Shown: in pieces, positions 1 through 5,021 of the stretch | Numbering within the stretch: the stretch's first letter is position 1 | Layout: each line of letters begins with the position of its first letter | DNA from: Bacillota bacterium | GTDB lineage: Bacteria > Bacillota > Clostridia > Acetivibrionales > DTU013 | Direction of reading: 5' to 3' | DNA: 5,021 bases | NCBI GenBank assembly: GCA_023435805.1 | Contig: JAEZMC010000164.1 | Span: forward strand, 1-5,021 | The notes under the pieces: generated by a model | What the model saw: only the letters and a program-made list of their open reading frames with translations | Told to the model about the DNA's origin: nothing | The model's database searches: none | Position numbers and translations under genes: made by a program

Positions 1-708
1 ATCAAGCCTTTTATATAATTCACCTGAACTGTTGCTGGCGAAGATGACATTCTCCCTATCAAGCAAGCAAAACTTAGCAGCCATTTTTCTGGACATTATG
101 TCAACACCGGGCCCTATCGCATCAACATCTACAATTATTGCTACAACACCAATCTTGCTTTCAGGTGTTTTGTCACTATCAAGTGAATACACCGATGTCC
201 CAACCACAAAACATTTTTTTAAGCTGTTTTGTATGTCCAGAATTTTGACATTGGTGAAATATGCCAATGATCTTTCAGGTAAAACCTTTTTAATTTCGTC
301 ATCCTGCTCCAATCTTCCTGTCAAAGTTGAATAGTTACCATTCTCACCCGCTACAATGATATCAAGGATCCCATCTTTCATTCCCATCATATTTATTAAA
401 AGCCGGTCTACATTTTTAATTTTCTCGAGCTTTTTATATCCGTCCTCTTCCATGAGATAATCCTGAACAGTAGGGTTATATGCAATATTTGTAAGTATTC
501 TGTCTACCAAATGGTAATTTTCCTTCACGCTCTGCTTTACCTGGGTAATTATATCGTTCGTATACTCCATGCTTCTCTGTGTCATACTTTTTGAGACCTG
601 ATAGTATGTTATGGAAATGATAAAAAACATGACAAGAGCAGTAACTAAAGCCAGCAGCAGCAATTGTACCTTGATTGGAAGTTTTTTAAGTAAATCCAGC
701 TTATTCAC
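1..708 (-). CDS. Membrane sensor protein, N-terminal part (YesM-like histidine kinase; Cache-type extracellular domain), cut by window edge
   Basis: The minus strand is open for 236 codons from a GTG at 708-706 to the left edge with no stop. An in-frame stop lies upstream and no in-frame ATG precedes the membrane segment, so GTG is the best start, although its AGGA is only 2 nt away. The protein has a short basic N-terminus, one transmembrane helix at about residues 13-36 (IKVQLLLLALVTALVMFF), then about 200 extracellular residues. The stretch at residues 66-85 (HLVDRILTNIAYNPTVQDYL) is a helix pattern common after the first membrane segment of YesM-type two-component sensors with Cache ligand-binding domains. 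A beta-strand-rich part follows (DIIVAGENG, GVVAIIVDVD). The second membrane helix, HAMP and output domains lie outside the window, so a chemoreceptor or diguanylate cyclase output cannot be excluded. Base composition is AT-rich, unlike the ABC operon to its right. Confidence 0.85.
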   Translation of the reverse strand, partial: MNKLDLLKKLPIKVQLLLLALVTALVMFFIISITYYQVSKSMTQRSMEYTNDIITQVKQSVKENYHLVDRILTNIAYNPTVQDYLMEEDGYKKLEKIKNVDRLLINMMGMKDGILDIIVAGENGNYSTLTGRLEQDDEIKKVLPERSLAYFTNVKILDIQNSLKKCFVVGTSVYSLDSDKTPESKIGVVAIIVDVDAIGPGVDIMSRKMAAKFCLLDRENVIFASNSSGELYKRLD

Positions 709-758
709 CGTCCTGCATAGGATATTTAAATATCTTACTTGTGTTGGATTACATTTTT

Positions 759-787
759 ATTATACATATGCTTGTACATGTTGTAAA
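759..787 (-). promoter_or_regulatory. Sigma-A-type promoter of the minus-strand sensor gene
   Basis: Read on the minus strand, a -35 box TTTACA (787-782) is followed after exactly 17 bp by a perfect -10 box TATAAT (764-759). It faces the sensor gene whose GTG is at 708, giving a leader of roughly 45 nt. Within the spacer and -35 region the plus strand carries TTGTA twice, at 772-776 and 781-785, nine bases apart, which might be a regulator contact. The match to the vegetative consensus is strong; no experiment supports it. Confidence 0.75.
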
Positions 788-792
788 TAAAT

Positions 793-1010
793 TCAACTCC
801 TCAGATTAGCACCTAAGTACTTGCGCAAGCTTATCTTTATGCCTTTCACTGTACCTGCAATAATCCGTATTTCGCACTCATCACATTCATTAACCACCTG
901 CATAATCTTGTTTTCAAATGCTGTCTTAGCCTTGAGTAAACTATCACATCAAATCATCCACCGAGAACGATCATAAGACTATTTGGAAAATATTTATAAA
1001 AAATACTTGC
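793..1010 (-). pseudogene. Degraded gene remnant, possibly the C-terminal end of a ROK-family protein
   Basis: On the minus strand one frame (about 1010-957) reads a protein-like stretch, ASIFYKYFPNSLMIVLGG, then a stop (956-954). Another frame is open from 948 to a TGA at 795-793 for 51 codons, beginning CDSLLKAKTAFENK and continuing EIRIIAGTVKGIKISLRKY. Joined by one frameshift these give a continuous plausible tail of about 70 residues. The order hydrophobic strand, GG, helix, then a GT/G-rich strand near the end resembles the C-terminus of ROK proteins (sugar kinases and XylR/NagC-type repressors), where P-x-x-I-V-(I/L)-G-G is followed by a helix. This family call is inference from pattern memory. 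There is no good start codon with a ribosome binding site, and the reading ends where the merR promoter begins, so it is probably a truncated dead fragment. It could also be chance. Confidence 0.3.
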
Positions 1011-1041
1011 ATGTGACGTTACGTAATGTATTATCTTATAC
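1007..1041 (+). promoter_or_regulatory. Promoter of the merR-ABC operon with an operator-like dyad
   Basis: The AT-rich region before the merR-like gene contains ACGTTACGT at 1016-1024, an inverted repeat (ACGT, one base, ACGT) centred on 1020. Two promoter readings fit. In one, TTGCAT (1007-1012) and TATCTT (1032-1037) are separated by 19 bp, the long spacer typical of MerR-controlled promoters, with the dyad lying between the boxes. In the other, GTGACG (1013-1018) and TTATAC (1036-1041) have 17 bp between them. The position suggests autoregulation by the encoded MerR-type protein. The exact boxes are uncertain. Confidence 0.5.
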
Positions 1042-1043
1042 AT

Positions 1044-1050
1044 GAGGTGA
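1044..1050 (+). promoter_or_regulatory. Ribosome binding site fixing the GTG start of the merR-like gene
   Basis: GAGGTGA lies six bases before the GTG at 1057. The first in-frame ATG would fall inside the DNA-binding domain (Met47), so the GTG start is required to keep the helix-turn-helix intact. Confidence 0.7.
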
Positions 1051-1056
1051 TGAATA

Positions 1057-1392
1057 GTGAGTCATGAACGGTTGTTAACCGTAGGGGAGCTGGCAAAGCG
1101 GTGCGGTGTGACTATACGCGCACTGCATTTTTACGATCATTGCGGTCTGCTGACCCCCAGTCGTTATTCCGACGGCGGCCAGCGGCTTTACGGCATGGAT
1201 GATATGCTGCGCCTACAGCAAATCCTGTTCTACAAGGGGTTCGGCTTCCCGCTCGAAGAAATCCGTGACAGGCTGATGTCTATCAACTCCGCGCAAGACT
1301 TTGCTGATGTGTTATTGCAGGACTTTTTGTCACCGGCGCTTGGTAATTATTTAATCCAAAAGGGCATTGCATTGCCAGGAATGGAGGTTTAA
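1057..1392 (+). CDS. Short MerR-family transcriptional regulator (effector domain missing)
   Basis: This 111-residue protein opens with a complete MerR DNA-binding domain. The helix-turn-helix is at residues 7-32 (LTVGELAKRCGVTIRALHFY, then DHCGLL), the wing at 33-45 (SRYSDGGQRLY), and helices 3-4 at about 47-76 with the usual FPLEEIRDRL. MerR proteins bind promoters with long spacers as dimers and twist the DNA when a ligand binds the C-terminal domain. Here the similarity ends near residue 87 (FADVLLQ), where the dimerisation coiled coil normally starts. Only 24 residues follow (DFLSPALGNYLIQKGIALPG, then MEV). Relatives next to ABC-2 transporters are commonly around 250 residues, so this one appears truncated, perhaps by an in-frame internal deletion. 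No other frame restores a longer product before the next gene. It is first in the operon; its last codons carry the ribosome binding site of the ATPase gene, 5 bp downstream. Likely role: control of the exporter genes, possibly in altered form. Confidence 0.85.
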   Translation: MSHERLLTVGELAKRCGVTIRALHFYDHCGLLTPSRYSDGGQRLYGMDDMLRLQQILFYKGFGFPLEEIRDRLMSINSAQDFADVLLQDFLSPALGNYLIQKGIALPGMEV

Positions 1393-1397
1393 ACAAA

Positions 1398-2312
1398 ATG
1401 AACGACTCAATATTGACGGTACAGAACCTGGTGAAACGGTACGGACCGGTAACAGCAGTGGACAACATCAGCTTCAGCGTTCGTCCGGGAGAAGTCTTTG
1501 GGCTGCTGGGGCCAAATGGCGCCGGCAAGACAACGACTCTTGAATGTATAGAAGGACTGCGTGTACCAAGCTCGGGCAGCATTTCGGTGGCTGGCCTGCA
1601 TCCGCAAAAGGATCGCAGCGCTCTGCGCAAGGTGCTTGGTGTCCAGTTGCAAACCTCCGCCCTGCCCGACACCATGCTGGCCGGAGAGGCAATGGCACTG
1701 GTCTGTGCCTGGCACGGCACAAGCACCAGGCAGGATTTGATGGAGCGCTTTGGGATAGCGGTGTTGAAAAATAAACAGTACGGACATTTATCCACAGGGC
1801 AGAGGCGCAGGTTACATCTGGCACTTGCACTCGCCGGAAACCCCAAACTCGTGGTGCTTGATGAGCCTACGGCGGGCGTGGACGTACAGGGCCGGGCTGA
1901 GCTGCACGGTGCGATACGCGAACTGAAAGCTGCGGGCGTGACATTACTTTTAGCCACCCACGACATGGCGGAAGCGGAAACGCTATGCGACCGCATCGCC
2001 ATACTGATCGGTGGAAGGCTTGCAACGCTGGGGACGCCGGAACAGGTAACGGCGGCTGGCAGTGCACAAACCCGTATCACGCTGCGCACACGGCACAACA
2101 GCCTGCTGAAGCAGGGCGGCATCCGGCTGGCGACCTATCTGAACGAGACGGAAGGTTATGCCCAATGGCTGTGCCGGGACACCGCACCCGCCGTGATGGA
2201 ACTGCTCGGAGCGGCAATGGAAGCGGGCGATCCCGTGGATGATCTTCGGGTGGAACGTCCCTCACTGGAAGAACGTTTTCTTGAAATTGTAGAAGGAGGC
2301 AAACCGGCATGA
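1398..2312 (+). CDS. ABC transporter ATP-binding protein (ABC-2 / CcmA-type drug or peptide exporter)
   Basis: This 304-residue cytoplasmic ATPase should power export through the permease encoded next. Visible motifs, in order: Walker A GPNGAGKTT at residues 38-46; Q-loop around Gln83/Gln85 (GVQLQTS); signature LSTGQRRRL at 131-139, a Thr variant of LSGGQ; Walker B LVVLDEP at 151-157 with catalytic Glu156; D-loop AGVD at 159-162; and switch His188 (ATHDM). The C-terminal 80 residues end in RPSLEERFLEIVEG, the tail typical of DrrA/CcmA-type exporters (COG1131). Full family length, with no broken motif. GGAGGT at 1383-1388, inside the end of the merR-like gene, sets the ATG start 9 bp later. 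The stop overlaps the permease start (ATGA). The transported compound cannot be read from the sequence; drugs, peptides or lipids are possible. Confidence 0.95.
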   Translation: MNDSILTVQNLVKRYGPVTAVDNISFSVRPGEVFGLLGPNGAGKTTTLECIEGLRVPSSGSISVAGLHPQKDRSALRKVLGVQLQTSALPDTMLAGEAMALVCAWHGTSTRQDLMERFGIAVLKNKQYGHLSTGQRRRLHLALALAGNPKLVVLDEPTAGVDVQGRAELHGAIRELKAAGVTLLLATHDMAEAETLCDRIAILIGGRLATLGTPEQVTAAGSAQTRITLRTRHNSLLKQGGIRLATYLNETEGYAQWLCRDTAPAVMELLGAAMEAGDPVDDLRVERPSLEERFLEIVEGGKPA

Positions 2313-3049
2313 AAGCTTTTTTAAAACAACTCACCATACAGATACGCATGGATGCGCGTGACAAAGGTACGTTTCTGGTATTCTACATCGTACCGCTGGT
2401 GTTTTATGGAGTGATGGGTGCGGTATTTTCCTCCATCAACCCCCAGATGAAGCAGACTCTTTCAGCCACCATGGCTATTTTTTCAGTAACAATGGGCGCA
2501 ATGCTCGGGCTGCCTCCGACGCTTGTGAAACTGCGGGAGGCAAATGTACTGCGCGCCTATCGCATAAATGGCATTCCGGGCACATCCGTGCTGCTCAGCG
2601 TCGGGATCAGCGCACTGCTCCACCTATCGGTCGTATCGTTACTCATCTCTTTTTCCGCTCCCATTTTTTTCGGCGCAAAGATGCCGCCGCATGCGGGGGG
2701 TTTTGCAGCTGCGCTTATCATGCTGCTGCTATGCAATGTATCGTTGGGATTGCTCATCGGTGTGTTCGCAAAAAACCAGGCTGCAGCGGTAATGTTTTCT
2801 CAGGCGGTTTTCCTGCCGTCAGTAATGCTGAGCGGTATGATGTTCCCTGCAAGCATGCTGCCCGAGCCGCTGATGTATCTTGGCCGAATACTCCCCGCCA
2901 CCCACGCCACGCAGGCGTTCAGCGGATTGGCCTACGAACTTGCTCCGGATTTCAGCGCACCGCTCGCATTGCTCATTATGCTGGGTATAGGTCTTGCGGC
3001 AGCTGCAGCCACCGCATGGAGGTTTGGAAAGATCACACAAGTCAGTTGA
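2309..3049 (+). CDS. ABC-2 type transporter permease
   Basis: This 246-residue integral membrane protein is the channel partner of the ATPase encoded just upstream. It shows about six hydrophobic segments, at roughly residues 21-41, 52-70, 93-120, 131-153, 158-180 and 217-238, the layout of ABC-2 membrane proteins. After the second segment comes a cytoplasmic stretch, TLVKLREANVLRAYRINGIP, matching the family's conserved loop (R-E-x-G-x-L-x-x-x-R...P), which is thought to contact the ATPase. The fifth segment carries LPSVMLSGMMFP and is followed by LPEPLMYLGRILPATHA, again family-like. The gene starts with an ATG overlapping the ATPase stop by 4 bp, behind AAGGAGG at 2293-2299, so the two proteins are probably made in equal amounts by coupled translation. 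Transcription probably ends at the terminator about 75 bp downstream. The substrate is unknown. Confidence 0.93.
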   Translation: MKAFLKQLTIQIRMDARDKGTFLVFYIVPLVFYGVMGAVFSSINPQMKQTLSATMAIFSVTMGAMLGLPPTLVKLREANVLRAYRINGIPGTSVLLSVGISALLHLSVVSLLISFSAPIFFGAKMPPHAGGFAAALIMLLLCNVSLGLLIGVFAKNQAAAVMFSQAVFLPSVMLSGMMFPASMLPEPLMYLGRILPATHATQAFSGLAYELAPDFSAPLALLIMLGIGLAAAAATAWRFGKITQVS

Positions 3050-3122
3050 AGTAAACCCTGACCGTGTATCTGTATGAATGGTTCTCAACCTTATTATCCG
3101 AGCATACATAACAGACGCTTAC

Positions 3123-3157
3123 AATGGCCCCGTGCCTTTGCACGGGTGCCATTTTTT
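3123..3157 (+). terminator. Rho-independent terminator of the merR-ABC operon
   Basis: AATGGC plus CCCGTGC (3123-3135) pairs with GCACGGG plus GCCATT (3140-3153). The loop is CTTT, a single unpaired T sits at 3147, and the run of six Ts spans 3152-3157. The T-run follows only on the plus strand, so it works for the exporter operon and isolates it from the next genes. Confidence 0.93.
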
Positions 3158-3184
3158 CATGAATTTCTACAGAAATGTCAGAAA

Positions 3185-3223
3185 ATACCCTTTTTTTGTT
3201 TTCCGAACGTCTGAAAGGGGTAT
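3185..3223. repeat. Inverted repeat overlapping the promoter of the HD-GYP operon
   Basis: ATACCCTTT (3185-3193) faces AAAGGGGTAT (3214-3223). The ATACCC/GGGTAT arms match exactly; a G-T pair is needed at 3217 to extend the stem inward. The arms are about 27 bases apart and the right arm overlaps the candidate -10 region. It may be a regulator site or may be chance in an AT-rich leader. Confidence 0.3.
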
Positions 3224-3230
3224 CTATACT
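3198..3230 (+). promoter_or_regulatory. Candidate promoter of the 40-aa ORF / HD-GYP operon
   Basis: Two overlapping readings exist. GTTTTC (3198-3203), 14 bp, GGGTAT (3218-3223) resembles promoters of the sigma-B/F/G stress and sporulation group (consensus near GTTTAA, 12-15 bp, GGGTAT). TATACT (3225-3230) is a good vegetative -10 box, but its only upstream partner, TTCCGA (3201-3206, 18 bp spacer), is weak. Both would start transcription 25-35 bases before the ATG at 3262. A promoter is expected here because a terminator lies immediately upstream. Confidence 0.45.
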
Positions 3231-3249
3231 ATTGTTTTGTTACAATAAC

Positions 3250-3255
3250 AGGAGG
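3250..3255 (+). promoter_or_regulatory. Strong ribosome binding site deciding the start of the 40-aa ORF
   Basis: A perfect AGGAGG lies 6 bp before ATG 3262. An in-frame ATG at 3175 has no such site and would place the candidate promoter inside the gene, so 3262 is preferred. A small hairpin, TGTTA-CAA-TAACA (3238-3250), abuts the site. Confidence 0.7.
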
Positions 3256-3261
3256 ACACCA

Positions 3262-3384
3262 ATGTACTTCAGACCATATGCTGTTCCAAATGACGGTACT
3301 TTAACCAGCAGTAGGTATTCGCACCCTCCTGGCAGACTTTCCGAAGAATATTTCATAAGCAAAGAGCTACTGTTTAATTATTAA
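3262..3384 (+). CDS. Small ORF of unknown function, 40 residues, ahead of the HD-GYP response regulator
   Basis: A perfect AGGAGG at 6 bp precedes this ATG, and the frame runs 40 codons to a TAA. I do not recognise the product. It starts MYFRPYAVPNDGTLTSSRYS and ends EEYFISKELLFNY. It is soluble in character, with no membrane helix, signal peptide or cysteine, and is rich in Tyr/Phe (5 Tyr, 4 Phe by eye), with a polar Gly/Ser/Pro middle. It sits 22 bp before the response regulator gene, downstream of a probable promoter, so it should be co-transcribed with the HD-GYP and sensor genes. It could be a small regulatory partner of the signalling proteins, a translated leader that tunes downstream expression, or a non-functional ORF. 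The ribosome binding site and operon position argue for translation; function is unknown. Confidence 0.55.
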   Translation: MYFRPYAVPNDGTLTSSRYSHPPGRLSEEYFISKELLFNY

Positions 3385-3406
3385 AGCCACCAGCCGGAGG
3401 ATCAAT

Positions 3407-4501
3407 ATGAATACTAAAATACTTGTTGTTGACGATTCATCCACTGACCGCATGATTATAGGCAATATGCTTGGTGATTTCCATGTAATAACTGCGTGTG
3501 ACGGTTTGGACGCTATGAAGCAAATCGACGGTAATCCGGATATCGACCTGATCATACTTGATTTGAACATGCCGAATATGGATGGTTTTCAGGTTCTTCA
3601 AAGATTAAGGGCCGATGCAAAATACAGCCGCCTGCGGACCATCATATTGACCAACTACGATGAGATTGACAATGAAATAGAGGGCTTGAGGCTCGGTGCC
3701 GTGGATTATATCAGAAAGCCCGTAAACATAGACTCATTAAGAGTACGGATAGATATCCACATCAAATTGAAGAGCATGCAGAAAAAGGTTGAGCAGGATA
3801 ATGAACTGCTGGACTCCATGGTTCTACAGAAAACCATGGAGCTGGTGGCAACGCGCGATATCACGATCCATGCGCTTATAGGACTGCTGGAGGTCAGAAA
3901 TATCGAGTCGAGCAATCATACCATGCGAACGCAAAGAATGATGAAAGCATTGTGCGATCACCTCCAGACAAAAGACCGGTATAAAGCCATTTTAACCGAC
4001 CCCTACATCAATGAGCTGGTGACCACCACACCTTTACATGACATCGGCAAAGTCGGCATCCCGGACAACATCCTGTTGAAACCAGGCAAATTAACCCTTG
4101 ACGAGTTTGAGATCATGAAAAAGCATGTGGACTTCGGTGTGAATGCTTTAAAAAACGAGCTGTATGACGACAAAAATATGCCGGATTTCATAAAAACCGC
4201 CATTGAAATTGTCGGCGCACACCATGAAAAATTTGACGGGACAGGATACCCGCAGGGTTTGGCCGGAGAAGCCATCCCCTTGCCGGGGAGATTGATGGCT
4301 ATCATTGACGTATATGATGCGCTCATGAGCAAACGGGTATATAAACCGGCCTTCGAGCATTCTTATTCGATCGCGCTCATAAAAAAAGGAATCGGCACGC
4401 ACTTTGACCCTGATATTGCCGCCGGATTTTTAGAAATGCAGGACAGAATATATGAAATCACCCGCCAATATATGCAGGAGTTACCCGATGAGGAGGCATA
4501 G
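3407..4501 (+). CDS. Response regulator with HD-GYP domain (predicted cyclic-di-GMP phosphodiesterase)
   Basis: This 364-residue cytoplasmic protein joins a CheY receiver to an HD-GYP domain (RpfG-like, COG3437 type), predicted to hydrolyse cyclic-di-GMP when phosphorylated. Receiver, residues 1-122: acidic pair Asp9-Asp10, phospho-acceptor Asp52 (ILDLNMP), Thr82 and Lys104 (RKP), all present. A helical linker follows (about 115-150). The HD-GYP domain spans about 150-345: Glu167 and His171 (ESSNH), His211-Asp212 (PLHDIGKVGIPD), His240, His272-His273 (AHHEKFDGTGYPQGL) and Asp301 (DVYDAL). These are all eight metal ligands known from the family, including the Glu linked to three-metal sites, so it is predicted to be catalytically active. 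GGAGG at 3396-3400 fixes the ATG. The sensor-like gene follows after 2 bp, and its ribosome binding site lies in the last codons here, so translation is likely coupled. The phosphodonor kinase is probably that neighbour, but its kinase domain is not in view. Confidence 0.95.
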   Translation: MNTKILVVDDSSTDRMIIGNMLGDFHVITACDGLDAMKQIDGNPDIDLIILDLNMPNMDGFQVLQRLRADAKYSRLRTIILTNYDEIDNEIEGLRLGAVDYIRKPVNIDSLRVRIDIHIKLKSMQKKVEQDNELLDSMVLQKTMELVATRDITIHALIGLLEVRNIESSNHTMRTQRMMKALCDHLQTKDRYKAILTDPYINELVTTTPLHDIGKVGIPDNILLKPGKLTLDEFEIMKKHVDFGVNALKNELYDDKNMPDFIKTAIEIVGAHHEKFDGTGYPQGLAGEAIPLPGRLMAIIDVYDALMSKRVYKPAFEHSYSIALIKKGIGTHFDPDIAAGFLEMQDRIYEITRQYMQELPDEEA

Positions 4502-4503
4502 CC

Positions 4504-5021
4504 ATGCGGAAGCTTCTTTTTTGTATCGGCATCCTGATTTTTCTGTTTTATGCAGCATGGCCCGGTTATGCCGGAGAAACCGATATTTTATGGACGGAAG
4601 CGGAATTGGCTTTCCTCAATAATCATCCGGTTATCCGGCTGGGTATCGACCCTGCTTTCGTGCCTTTTGAATTCATTGACCAGGATGGCGAATATAAGGG
4701 GATCACCGCAGATTATATCAGCAAAATAACAGATTTGACCGGACTTGAATTTACCGTTGTAAGAGGCCTGACCTGGCCTGAGGCCTATGACAGGGCAATT
4801 TCAGGAGAAATCGACGTCCTGCCCGCCATATCAAAAACTGCTGACAGAGACCGATATTTTATATTTTCCAACCCGTATTATTATTTCAAACGCGTCATCG
4901 TCACAAGGGACACTAACAGCAGCATCAAAGGCATAGAGGATTTGGAGGGGTCTACCGTTGCTGTCCAGCGGAATAGCTCCCATCACAGCTATTTGATTTC
5001 GCATCCCGGTATCAGCCTCAG
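4504..5021 (+). CDS. Secreted or membrane sensor with family-3 solute-binding domain, N-terminal part, cut by window edge
   Basis: An ATG follows AGGAGG (4491-4496) by 7 bp and 2 bp after the HD-GYP stop; 172 codons are visible before the right edge. Residues 1-23 form a signal peptide or anchor (RKLLFCIGILIFLFYAAWPG, then YA). Next comes the opening typical of SBP_bac_3 sensor domains (WTEAELAFLNNHPVIRLGID, then PAFVPFEFID). The family core follows: GITADYISKI at 66-75, AISGEIDVLPAISKTADRDR at 98-117, FSNPYYYFKRVIV at 121-133, and IEDLEGSTVAVQRNS at 144-158. This is a domain that binds amino acids or similar solutes, found in EvgS/BvgS-type hybrid kinases and related diguanylate cyclases. 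Pairing with a response regulator gene favours a histidine kinase, but a GGDEF protein or a plain binding protein is possible because the C-terminus is missing. The presence of WxxxExxxLxxHP favours the sensor type over a transporter-only binding protein. Confidence 0.85.
   Translation, partial: MRKLLFCIGILIFLFYAAWPGYAGETDILWTEAELAFLNNHPVIRLGIDPAFVPFEFIDQDGEYKGITADYISKITDLTGLEFTVVRGLTWPEAYDRAISGEIDVLPAISKTADRDRYFIFSNPYYYFKRVIVTRDTNSSIKGIEDLEGSTVAVQRNSSHHSYLISHPGISL

Larger units (their letters stand above)
709..1056. other. Intergenic region between divergent sensor and merR-like genes
   Basis: This 348-bp stretch carries no intact recognised gene. It holds the outward-facing promoter of the sensor gene at the left, a probable degraded minus-strand coding remnant in the middle (about 793-1010), and the promoter, operator-like dyad and ribosome binding site of the merR-like gene at the right. 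I saw no tRNA, riboswitch or strong intrinsic terminator in it. Confidence 0.6.

Noticed and set aside
32..334. 100-codon plus-strand ORF at the left edge
   Set aside because: It is antisense to the sensor gene, which has the coherent membrane-plus-Cache layout and a strong promoter in the opposite direction.
820..829. Perfect 10-bp palindrome CTTGCGCAAG
   Set aside because: It does not extend beyond 10 bp and lies within the degraded coding remnant, far from promoter boxes.
1283..2122. Long 279-codon minus-strand ORF opposite the ATPase gene
   Set aside because: It lies antisense to a well-supported ABC ATPase. Its Ser/Pro/Arg-rich composition is what the complement of GC-rich ATPase codons gives, and it has no ribosome binding site or recognisable domain.
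3071..3108. TGTATG...CATACA inverted repeat and GGTT-CTC-AACC hairpin after the permease gene
   Set aside because: The arms are only 4-6 bp and AT-rich, with no T-run. The strong terminator 15 bp further on explains the end of the operon.
3175..3261. Upstream extension of the small ORF to an ATG at 3175 (69 residues)
   Set aside because: There is no ribosome binding site before 3175, the extension would overlap the candidate promoter, and a perfect AGGAGG precedes the internal ATG at 3262.
3360..3406. AAAGCCACCAGCCGG stretch reminiscent of a piece of a cyclic-di-GMP (GEMM) riboswitch
   Set aside because: Only a short coincidence. The tetraloop, receptor and the rest of the conserved core are absent, and the stretch overlaps the ribosome binding site of the HD-GYP gene.

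Overview
The window looks like chromosomal DNA from a low- to mid-GC Firmicute, most likely a clostridial-type anaerobe. This rests on strong AGGAGG-type ribosome binding sites, sigma-A-like promoters, a YesM-like membrane sensor, and AT-rich spacers. No species can be named from the sequence alone. There are six protein-coding genes, two of them cut by the window edges. There is also one unrecognised 40-residue ORF and one probable gene remnant.

Left part (1-1056). A minus-strand gene, starting at a GTG at 708 and running off the left edge, encodes the N-terminal membrane and extracellular sensing part of a signal-transduction protein, most like a YesM-type histidine kinase. A very good sigma-A promoter (TTTACA, 17 bp, TATAAT) drives it. 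The 348 bp between it and the next gene hold this promoter, a decayed minus-strand coding remnant (possibly the C-terminus of a ROK-family protein), and the promoter of the merR-like gene.

Middle part (1057-3157). A plus-strand three-gene operon encodes an unusually short MerR-type regulator (111 aa), an ABC ATPase (304 aa) and an ABC-2 membrane permease (246 aa). The ATPase and permease genes overlap by 4 bp. A strong intrinsic terminator closes the operon. The segment is clearly more GC-rich (53-68% in two sampled 60-base lines) than the left flank (32-37%), which suggests an acquired drug or peptide export cassette. The MerR protein keeps its DNA-binding domain but has almost none of the effector-binding domain.

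Right part (3158-5021). A second plus-strand operon starts after the terminator. It holds a candidate promoter, an unrecognised 40-aa ORF with an excellent ribosome binding site, a CheY-HD-GYP response regulator (predicted cyclic-di-GMP phosphodiesterase with all metal ligands present), and the first 172 codons of a secreted or membrane protein with a family-3 solute-binding domain. That last protein is probably the sensor partner of the response regulator. The likely logic is that an extracellular small molecule is sensed by the periplasmic-type domain, the signal passes by phosphotransfer to Asp52 of the HD-GYP protein, and cyclic-di-GMP is lowered. The 40-aa ORF is the least explained element of the window.
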